A stretch of DNA of 21,159 bases from Pseudomonadota bacterium (GTDB lineage Bacteria > Pseudomonadota > Gammaproteobacteria > Acidiferrobacterales > UBA6901): NCBI GenBank assembly GCA_021783175.1, contig JAJXUF010000050.1:1-21159 (forward strand). The letters are read 5' to 3'. Position numbers and translations under genes: made by a program. Below the pieces are notes generated by a model. That model was not told the origin of the DNA, searched no databases, and saw only the letters and a program-made list of their open reading frames with translations. This document shows positions 15,437-21,159 of this stretch, piece by piece. Position 1 is the first letter of the stretch; the number at the start of each line of letters is the position of its first letter.

Positions 15437-16786
15437 TCAGTCCGCGGTCTCCTCCTGTTCTTCCTCTCCCTCAATGAGCCGCATGAGACTCCCGCGCGGC
15501 AACTTGCCGGTCGCATTGCGCGGCAGGGACGTCAACAGGCGCAATGGCCGGGGCAGAAATACAGGATCGATGCGCCGACGCAGGGCCGTCAAGATCTGAC
15601 CACGGCTCAACCCCGGGGCCACCACAAATGCGGCAAGCCGGTTTTCACGGTTGCCATTCGCGTCAGGGAGAAAGAAAGTTCCATCAAGTATCCCATCAAT
15701 TTCGAGCAACAGTCGGTTGAGATCAGAAAGGGAGATACGCTTCCCGCCGATCTTGACCAAATCCGTATTTCGGCCGAACAACACGAACTGGCGATTATTG
15801 CGAATCTCTACACTGTCGCCCAAAGTGATGGGTTCCGGCAAATAACTCGCTTGGACGCGAAATCCGTCGGCATCTACCGCAACCTGGATATCTTCGAACG
15901 TCTCCCACACCTCGGTTTCCGCCTGTCGACGCGATGCGATCGCCCCGGTCTCACTGCTGCCATAGAATTCAATGACGTGGGTGTCGAATTGGCTTTCGGC
16001 CTGTTCGGCAAGACGCGCGTCCAGCGGCGCAGTCGAACTCAGTATGAACTCAACGGCGGGCAATTGCACACGGTCAAGAACACATGCGCGCACGTGGACA
16101 GGCGTCGTAACAAGCATGCCCGGGCCGGGAAAAGATTCGAGAACGCGACGGATGTCTTCCGGATAAAATGGCCGCTGCGCTTCCACGACGTATCGATGCT
16201 GGAGCGGTAGAATTACAGAATAGACAAAGCCGAACATGTGCTGCGGCGGGACAGTGGCCACCGCATAACCTCCGCGCTCCGCGTCCAGACCCAACCGCCT
16301 GCCAGCAACGCGCGACTCGTGTACAACCCCTCCCCAGTATTTTGGGTATCGTTTCGGTCGACCGGTACTGCCCGACGTAAAGGCGATTGCAACTAGCTGT
16401 TCGGCAGGGAACGTCAGGTCCTCCGCGCCGATTGACACAACCGGATGTTCGGTACCGGAATAGACCAGAGTTTCCATTATCTCCGGCTGCTCCGGCTTAT
16501 CCGTAAGGCAGTACAGGTCCGGATATTCCTGCTTGAGCGACTCAAGGACTTGAGGCGCGCGACTCGAGGGAAACAGGCTCACCTGTCGGCGCATCATCGC
16601 CGCGGCCAGACCGACAAGAAAAAAATAGCGGTCGTCGCAATGATTCAGCACGTGACTGCTCGCAGGCAACCTGCGTGCCAGGGCGGTTACATCCTGGAGG
16701 AATCGGGCGCGTGTAATCTGCAACCCTTCGCGCCACACGACCGGGTCGTCATGGCGTCCAGGTGGCAGGAAGGTAATGTCGGTCAT
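15437..16786 (-). CDS. apeH: acyl activating enzyme / acyl-ACP ligase (ApeH-like)
   Basis: A 449-aa member of the AMP-forming adenylating family. Motifs in order are A3 FTSGSTGRPKRYPK (residues 136-149), A5 EFYGSSETG (273-281), A8 GRNTDLVKIGGKR (338-350) and the C-terminal catalytic lysine in RNATGKLPRG (Lys428). It is shorter than acyl-CoA synthetases (about 540 aa), as expected for ApeH. ApeH activates the hydroxybenzoate-type starter and loads it on an ACP. It overlaps the ApeG-like gene by 4 bases (ATGA). The starter is most likely supplied by the chorismatase at 18448; the specificity itself is not readable. Confidence 0.9.
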   Translation of the reverse strand: MTDITFLPPGRHDDPVVWREGLQITRARFLQDVTALARRLPASSHVLNHCDDRYFFLVGLAAAMMRRQVSLFPSSRAPQVLESLKQEYPDLYCLTDKPEQPEIMETLVYSGTEHPVVSIGAEDLTFPAEQLVAIAFTSGSTGRPKRYPKYWGGVVHESRVAGRRLGLDAERGGYAVATVPPQHMFGFVYSVILPLQHRYVVEAQRPFYPEDIRRVLESFPGPGMLVTTPVHVRACVLDRVQLPAVEFILSSTAPLDARLAEQAESQFDTHVIEFYGSSETGAIASRRQAETEVWETFEDIQVAVDADGFRVQASYLPEPITLGDSVEIRNNRQFVLFGRNTDLVKIGGKRISLSDLNRLLLEIDGILDGTFFLPDANGNRENRLAAFVVAPGLSRGQILTALRRRIDPVFLPRPLRLLTSLPRNATGKLPRGSLMRLIEGEEEQEETAD

Positions 16787-17478
16787 TTTGGACAGACCTC
16801 GGTGACATCGCGCACGACATCTACATCATGCGCTTTGACCCCTCGCCACAGACCGGCAGGAGAAATATCCTGGATGATATTCCACAGTTTGACGGTGCCG
16901 TATTGGCGAAACCGCAAATAGCGGTACATATGCTGCGCCAGAAAAAGAAGCACGATGAGCAGATAATAAAACACATTAACAAACAGCGACCATGTCGCAA
17001 GCGGAGCGTAGAGGCCGAGCGCCAAAGCTAATACAGCAGCGGAAATGAAGAAAAACACCCATTGCCAGGTGAGTCGGCGAGCCAAAGCATGCAGCGGCGG
17101 TGGCAGGGATCCACGATAAGCCAGTTGCATCATGCGCTCAATAATCGGCACTGCGCCGGAGCGCAAAGTATTGGCAAATAGCAGCATCAGGCCCAGATTG
17201 ATGAAGATCGGTGGCAGGAATAACGCATACACCGAGTTTGTTGCGAGGTTCACCCCACCGGTAAGGGCAAGAAGACTATAGACGACGAGCCATGGTCCGG
17301 AACGCACCTTGCGCCCTTTCCTTTTGGCGACGAGCCCACCTACAACGAAGGTGGTGAGGTATGCCACGCTCAAAAGGACGAGCGTCAATACAGCTACGCG
17401 GGGTGCCTCGGCCAGTATCAGGACGTGCACCGCGAACGGATAAAGAACGAGGCCGAGCACCTGAAGCAAGGCGCGCAC
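16783..17478 (-). CDS. apeG: polytopic membrane protein of APE clusters (ApeG-like, COG4648)
   Basis: A 231-aa integral membrane protein with about six hydrophobic segments (near residues 3-22, 26-48, 62-80, 88-105, 138-156 and 163-184) and a C-terminal soluble tail of about 45 residues. Conserved-looking features are PIFINLGLMLLFANTLRSG and the tail RRLTWQWVFFF. The family is found next to ApeH in aryl polyene clusters. Its biochemical role is not known to me; it may anchor the synthase complex at the membrane. The start is GTG at 17478, 15 bp after the ACP gene. Confidence 0.82.
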   Translation of the reverse strand: MRALLQVLGLVLYPFAVHVLILAEAPRVAVLTLVLLSVAYLTTFVVGGLVAKRKGRKVRSGPWLVVYSLLALTGGVNLATNSVYALFLPPIFINLGLMLLFANTLRSGAVPIIERMMQLAYRGSLPPPLHALARRLTWQWVFFFISAAVLALALGLYAPLATWSLFVNVFYYLLIVLLFLAQHMYRYLRFRQYGTVKLWNIIQDISPAGLWRGVKAHDVDVVRDVTEVCPK

Positions 17479-17493
17479 GAGAATTAAGTCCCG

Positions 17494-17763
17494 TCAGTGG
17501 ATACGGTTCTGCTCAACGTGCCGCGATAGCGTGCGCAGAGAGTAGAATATGTCCGCGTTATTCTTGTCATCGGACTGGAGTTTAAATCCGTACTTCTTGG
17601 AAATCGCCAAGGCGAGCTCCAAAGCATCGATGGAATCAAGACCGAGACCCTCACGGAACAAAGGTGCCTCGGGGTCGATCTTTGCCGGATCAACGTCCTC
17701 CAGATTAAGGGATTCGACAATTAGCCGAGCAACTTCTATTTCCAGATTCGTGGCATTCGACAT
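17494..17763 (-). CDS. apeF: acyl carrier protein (ApeF-like), first gene of the right operon
   Basis: An 89-aa ACP with the pantetheine site Ser44 in GLDSIDALELALAIS. The part after the site (KYGFKLQSDDKNNADIFY) matches the APE ACP subgroup. It has a good ribosome site (AGGTG 7 bases before the ATG). It leads the operon that continues with ApeG and ApeH, and should carry the aryl starter and the growing polyene. It is preceded by the long non-coding gap, so the operon promoter should lie there. Confidence 0.9.
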   Translation of the reverse strand: MSNATNLEIEVARLIVESLNLEDVDPAKIDPEAPLFREGLGLDSIDALELALAISKKYGFKLQSDDKNNADIFYSLRTLSRHVEQNRIH

Positions 17764-18447
17764 CTACAATCACCTATTTTGCACTAATAACAGTAAACAA
17801 GTCCCCGGATCCTAGGCTGCCCACGATCCTCCTGTCCCGGGTCGCCGGCAACTTTGCGACCAAGATCGTCGCACCCGACCCGCCACTACCGGTAGGGTCG
17901 CAAGCGAGCATTGCGTGGTGTTTTTTTGATTTTGCCACAGAACAACACGCCGGACTATGCGCGGAATCTGCGGTCCCAAGTTAGTAGTGTATCAATCCGT
18001 GGCATTCCACTTGGTGCCTGTCACTCCCATGCTCTAATTGTATATAGTCCGTATGCCAGCACCGCACAACATGTTCCCCCCCCCCATTCGAATGGGGACG
18101 TCATGTTGCCTGGGCAGAAATCGCATGTGCTCGACGATTGCCACAACAATCGCCGAAAATCTAGGTGGAAGCCCCAGAATCCCCAAGAATTACTAAAGAA
18201 GTATAACAGAATCAAGCGGGCGGAGCTGACAATGACCCCGTCTACGGCCAGCCTGCCCGGTCAGGAGCACAGCAGCCGCATTGATTCGGGTGTGGGTGGT
18301 CTTTCGGCAGAGTCCGGGAGTCCGCCGATCGGCGCCAAAATGAAACATGGAACCAATCTTGGACCCGTTGACGGTCGCCGTGGCGGCATCGTGGCCTTTT
18401 CGCCATTTTGGTCCCCTAGACAGATCAAAACCCGACTCGCCAGCGGG
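17764..18447. other. 684-bp gene-free region upstream of the right pigment operon
   Basis: No convincing gene on either strand. A plus-strand frame stays open (17911-18543), but it overlaps the end of the chorismatase gene and resembles nothing I know. The region holds a run of 10 C with a perfect 16-bp palindrome (18076-18097), a 10-bp palindrome CTACCGGTAG inside a GC-rich inverted repeat near 17880-17900, a seven-T run near 17920, and a distant 8-bp inverted repeat (CGGACTAT at 17951, ATAGTCCG at 18044). I could not pick a promoter with confidence. The stretch from about 18200 to 18430 has an even composition and may be remains of a lost gene or element. The region probably contains the control sites of the apeF operon. 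Confidence 0.6.
18076..18108. repeat. C10 homopolymer fused to a 16-bp palindrome
   Basis: Ten C (18076-18085) run directly into the perfect palindrome CCCCATTC-GAATGGGG (18082-18097). The pair is framed by a 7-bp inverted repeat, CAACATG (18067-18073) and CATGTTG (18102-18108). The structure could form a hairpin or bind a dimeric regulator, and the C-run is prone to slippage. Confidence 0.6.
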
Positions 18448-18450
18448 TCA
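18427..18450 (-). terminator. intrinsic terminator of the chorismatase unit
   Basis: On the minus strand, ACCCG-CT ... AG-T-CGGGT forms a 7-bp stem with one bulged T and a 4-nt loop, followed by TTTT. It begins inside the stop codon of the chorismatase gene. It separates that unit from the gene-free region. The U-tract is short, so confidence is moderate. Confidence 0.45.
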
Positions 18451-19491
18451 ACTCTCTTCTTTAACAACAGCTTCGATTTCAAGCAGCAGATCCGGCCGGC
18501 AGACATCGGCCCGCAGATAAAGCACCGGTACCTGCGGTCGTAACAATTGCCCGATCCTGCGGCTAATTAGTCCGAAGTGCGCCGGATCTCGGATATAGGC
18601 TTTGAGATGACTGACGCTGTCGAGCCCATGGAACTTGGCCCTTTCCTCCGCCCTGGCACCGTCAATTAGGGTGCGCAAGTTGCGCAATGTCTCCTCAAGC
18701 TGCTCCGCCGGATCATTCGGGTGCATGGACTCATGTCCGACAATACTGGCTGTGCCCGAGATATAGAGACAACCGCGTCCACCATCGCAGCGCTTGAAAG
18801 TGGCCCGCGCAAATGAAGGGCTACGTGGGCCGTACTGCGGCGGGTAGCGGTAGGCGCTGATCTGGCGCGGATTCTCGCGATGTCTGCCCGGCTGGCGGCC
18901 CGCGATGAAGTAGATAACCGTGTCGCCGTCAATTGATCCCACCGCGCTCGCCGCCGGCAACCTCCCCTCGAACATGCCGTAGCGCGTTTGCAAGGCCTGA
19001 AAGCGGCCGCGGCAGAAAACCTGATAGCGGTCCAGTCCACCAATTACGTTGCCTATGCCTGGGAAGTAGTTCCACATCCGCAGCAGATGCGGATAGCCCT
19101 CAGTCTGCAGAATGGAGATTATGTGCGCATAAGAATCCCGTATCGCATGCTCAAAATCATCCACGCCATTTCCAGAATGAGTGATGCAACCAAATAATAT
19201 CTCGCTGTTACACGCGATCGTAAGATCCCCTTCATGCCGATATGTCACCGGAAGATCGCTTGTCCAAACTTCTACCAAAGACTTAGTGCCCAACTGGGGC
19301 ATTCCGACAATGGCATGTGGGTGATCGACTGCGGTCAGCGCGCGCAATGGCCGGCCATAATGAATTTCGCCGAGCAACACACGCTGCGTATCCCGCAGCA
19401 GTGCCCCGAGCCCGTCAGAATCCAGGTAGCTGAGTCGCAGCAACCACGGCCTGGGGTGGGTAGGTAGCATGTCTGCTTCGCTGGCACTCAC
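18448..19491 (-). CDS. xanB2: chorismatase (XanB2/FkbO/Hyg5 family), hydroxybenzoate supply
   Basis: A 347-aa chorismatase. Family signatures are NYFPGIGNVIGGLDRYQ (residues 141-157) with FCRGR (159-163), the PQYGPRSPSFARAT strand (218-231), ISGTASIVGHES (244-255), and YLRADVCRPDLLLEIE (325-340) near the C-terminus. The enzyme cleaves pyruvate from chorismate; XanB2 in Xanthomonas gives 3- and 4-hydroxybenzoate, the former feeding xanthomonadin. Cys331 and Glu338 occupy the spacing of the two key residues I recall for Hyg5, the 3-hydroxybenzoate-forming type. The start is GTG at 19491, overlapping the VOC gene stop (GTGA); ATG at 19470 is an alternative. A starter-supply role is strongly suggested by the neighbouring ApeH. 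Confidence 0.9.
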   Translation of the reverse strand: MSASEADMLPTHPRPWLLRLSYLDSDGLGALLRDTQRVLLGEIHYGRPLRALTAVDHPHAIVGMPQLGTKSLVEVWTSDLPVTYRHEGDLTIACNSEILFGCITHSGNGVDDFEHAIRDSYAHIISILQTEGYPHLLRMWNYFPGIGNVIGGLDRYQVFCRGRFQALQTRYGMFEGRLPAASAVGSIDGDTVIYFIAGRQPGRHRENPRQISAYRYPPQYGPRSPSFARATFKRCDGGRGCLYISGTASIVGHESMHPNDPAEQLEETLRNLRTLIDGARAEERAKFHGLDSVSHLKAYIRDPAHFGLISRRIGQLLRPQVPVLYLRADVCRPDLLLEIEAVVKEES

Positions 19492-19895
19492 AGTCGTGTC
19501 ACGGGCGCCAAGGGCGGATGATATATGAGCTGCACCGCATTACCGTCGGGGTCCAAAAAGTAGAAGCTGCGCGCACCGTCGCGATGAGTACGCGGCTCCT
19601 TGGTGATTATTACACCGTGTGCGCGCAAAAATTCGTGCCAGACATCAACCTGTTCCGGCATCGCCACTAGAAATCCGATGTGATCAAGCCGCTGGCCGTT
19701 AGCGGCCACAAAATCATCTGGCGCACGGTGCAGCGCCAGATTGTCATGCCCGGAAGTGAGGTAAACGTTGTCCGCATCGGGTCGCCACTCCACTGTCATC
19801 CCTAACAGTGAAGTATAGAACTGTTCGCACTCTTCCAGCTTACGCACTTGAAGCGCGACATGACGCAGTCCGGTAGTCGGTTCAGGACGATTCAT
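19488..19895 (-). CDS. VOC-superfamily (glyoxalase/dioxygenase-fold) protein
   Basis: A 135-aa protein with two beta-alpha-beta-beta-beta units: the first starts at LRHVALQVRKLEECEQFY (residues 10-27), the second at LDHIGFLVAM (70-79). The C-terminal motif is FYFLDPDGNAVQLIY. Metal ligands are likely the His of RHVAL, the His of LDHIG and a residue near the end, but the expected final Glu is Gln (VQLIY), so the metal site may be altered. The superfamily covers glyoxalases, extradiol dioxygenases and resistance proteins, so the reaction cannot be named. It overlaps the chorismatase start by 4 bases and follows the DUF885 gene by 17 bp, so it is co-expressed with the starter supply. Confidence 0.85.
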   Translation of the reverse strand: MNRPEPTTGLRHVALQVRKLEECEQFYTSLLGMTVEWRPDADNVYLTSGHDNLALHRAPDDFVAANGQRLDHIGFLVAMPEQVDVWHEFLRAHGVIITKEPRTHRDGARSFYFLDPDGNAVQLIYHPPLAPVTRL

Positions 19896-19912
19896 AAATC
19901 ATACCAAACGGT

Positions 19913-21159
19913 CTATGCCGTCTTTCCGGCAAATACGGCATCGTGCGCTGCCTTGCGTACAGATTCACCGAAAACCTGCCGCATAACAATGGGCAGTCCT
20001 ATTGATCCCTGCGACAACAAAAGGTCATGAAATTCCCTAAGGGTAAGGTTAGGAAGCTGACGGTGCAAGCATCCGCGCGCGGCATTAATCAGCGCCCAGC
20101 CCACTGCGTAGCACGACGGCACGGTCGGAGACTGGCTATACCAACGCAATTCTGCGATCGCCTGTTCACGAGGAAACCCTAGTTCCGCCACCATGCGGTC
20201 TATAGCCTGCTCGAGTGACACCCCGCCGGTATGAATATCGACATCGATTACGACGCGCAACGCCCGCCACAATCGGTCCCGCAACATCATTAAACGCTGT
20301 TCCGGACTGGCCAAAAAGCCCTGCTCAAACATAAGCTGCTCACAATACAGCGCCCAACCCTCATAAAGACTAGCCGATGCATTAAGCAGTCGCGGCAGGC
20401 GCCGACCAAGCGGGCTGACATTGGCGGTAACAAACTGTAGGTGGTGTCCTGGCCAGGCTTCGTGCACGCAAGTTTGGGCAATGCTTGCGCGATTGTGCTC
20501 CGCCAGCTGCTCCAGCGAACTTGCAGGAGTGACGTAATAGAGACCGAGCTGCTGCGCATCATTCGGACTGGGCTCATTATAGGCCGCAAACGGTACCTGG
20601 TGACGCAGAAACAGCGGCGTTTCGACGACCTCGAGACGCGCCGCCGCCGGTATGCTAACCAGTCCACGGCTGTGTACAAATTCCCGCGCCGCAGCCATCT
20701 GCATTCGGTAGCTAGACAGCAACGCATCTGCAGCAGGATGGTCGGCCTGAATTCTTCGCATCAGACTAACCAAGTCGTTGGAGCCAGAAATTTCGCGGCA
20801 TAGTTCTAGGAGCTCCCGCTTGGTTTCCCTGATAAGGATCTCACCGAACTCGCGCAACTGGGCTGGCGCCGCCTCTATGAAATGTCGGCGCCCAAGGAGG
20901 TGCTGGAAGCGGATACTTCCGCAGGCAAAATTCCCCGCGGCAGCATCGGATGGAGCACCGGCCAGAAAGTCCGCATATTGACGCAATGCGTCAATGGCGC
21001 GGTTCAATACCGCAGAAAAATCCGCAAGCTGCAACAGATTCTCCTGAACTTTGGGGTGCGACTGCAGGCCGTCCAGAAACTCGATACCGGCACGCGCAGA
21101 CAACACTGCCGATTCTATCCAGGTCGGCGGAACAACTGCGGCGCGCGCACCATAATAGT
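19913..21159 (-). CDS. DUF885 family putative metallopeptidase, 5' truncated by window edge
   Basis: The C-terminal 414 or so residues of a DUF885 protein; the family is usually 550-600 aa. The frame has no stop up to the window end, so the GTG at 21106 is not the true start. The zinc-binding motif HEAWPGHH is present (about 20441-20464), followed by the helix Glu in LYEGWALYCEQ and the IDVDIHTGGVS strand. These are typical of this carboxypeptidase-like (M3/M32-related) group. Its substrate is unknown. No signal sequence is visible because the N-terminus is outside. It leads into the VOC and chorismatase genes with short gaps, suggesting one transcript, but a link to pigment formation is not obvious. 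Confidence 0.85.
   Translation of the reverse strand, partial: YYGARAAVVPPTWIESAVLSARAGIEFLDGLQSHPKVQENLLQLADFSAVLNRAIDALRQYADFLAGAPSDAAAGNFACGSIRFQHLLGRRHFIEAAPAQLREFGEILIRETKRELLELCREISGSNDLVSLMRRIQADHPAADALLSSYRMQMAAAREFVHSRGLVSIPAAARLEVVETPLFLRHQVPFAAYNEPSPNDAQQLGLYYVTPASSLEQLAEHNRASIAQTCVHEAWPGHHLQFVTANVSPLGRRLPRLLNASASLYEGWALYCEQLMFEQGFLASPEQRLMMLRDRLWRALRVVIDVDIHTGGVSLEQAIDRMVAELGFPREQAIAELRWYSQSPTVPSCYAVGWALINAARGCLHRQLPNLTLREFHDLLLSQGSIGLPIVMRQVFGESVRKAAHDAVFAGKTA

Noticed and set aside
17860..17930. Inverted repeat CGACCC/GGGTCG followed by a T7 run as a plus-strand terminator
   Set aside because: The T-run is over 20 bases beyond the stem, and no plus-strand gene ends here; I keep it only as part of the description of the gap.
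18200..18430. Possible insertion-sequence remnant in the gap
   Set aside because: No terminal inverted repeats, target duplication or transposase motif could be identified by eye; a BLASTN/ISfinder search would be needed to support it.
17911..18543. A 210-codon plus-strand open frame in the long gap
   Set aside because: It starts at a TTG within a T-rich stretch, overlaps the chorismatase end in antisense, uses rare codons at random and has no recognisable domain or ribosome site.
1..21159. tRNA, rRNA, CRISPR array, integrase or intact mobile element
   Set aside because: Nothing with cloverleaf, repeat-spacer regularity or recombinase/transposase motifs was seen on either strand.

Overview
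The window is 21 kb of moderately GC-rich chromosome from a proteobacterium, most likely a betaproteobacterium. That placement is inferred from the Coq7-type quinone hydroxylase, the GC-rich third codon positions and the gene families present; no marker here fixes the genus. The main content is a pigment biosynthesis locus of about 18 kb. It combines an aryl polyene (APE, xanthomonadin-like) type II fatty acid/polyketide pathway with the two dialkylresorcinol enzymes DarB and DarA. This pairing is the hallmark of flexirubin-type pigments, in which an aryl polyene acid is esterified to a dialkylresorcinol.

Layout. (1) Positions 1-1280 are flanking sequence: the 3' part of coq7 (+) and a small secreted protein of unknown function (-). 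(2) Positions 1281-6950 are a tight minus-strand operon. In transcription order it holds an unknown 120-aa protein, an ApeI-like dehydratase, an LpxL-like acyltransferase, a ketosynthase (ApeO-like), a chain-length factor (ApeC-like), a dehydratase (ApeP-like), a ketoreductase (ApeQ-like) and a family 2 glycosyltransferase. (3) Positions 6981-11705 are a divergent plus-strand operon: ABC-2 ATPase, ABC-2 permease, acyl carrier protein, a second active ketosynthase and a ketosynthase-like protein without the catalytic cysteine. (4) Positions 11741-17763 are a second minus-strand operon, convergent with block 3: ACP (ApeF-like), ApeG-like membrane protein, ApeH-like acyl activating enzyme, DarA, DarB, an unknown 148-aa protein and a BtrH-like cysteine acyltransferase. 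(5) Positions 17764-18447 are a 684-bp non-coding gap with a 10-C run joined to a perfect palindrome. (6) Positions 18448-21159 are a third minus-strand unit: a DUF885 peptidase-like protein (cut by the window edge), a VOC-family protein and a chorismatase of the XanB2/FkbO/Hyg5 family.

Inferred pathway. The chorismatase makes hydroxybenzoate from chorismate. ApeH activates it and loads it on an ACP. ApeO/ApeC extend it, with ApeQ reducing and ApeP/ApeI dehydrating, to an aryl polyene thioester. The second KS/KS-like pair with its own ACP may build the acyl chains that DarB condenses and DarA aromatises to a dialkylresorcinol. The BtrH-like enzyme, whose namesake transfers an acyl group from an ACP to an acceptor, is my candidate for joining the two halves. 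The ABC-2 transporter probably exports the product or an intermediate. No phosphopantetheinyl transferase, thioesterase, MMPL exporter, LolA-like carrier or regulator is present in the window, so those functions must lie elsewhere or be absent.
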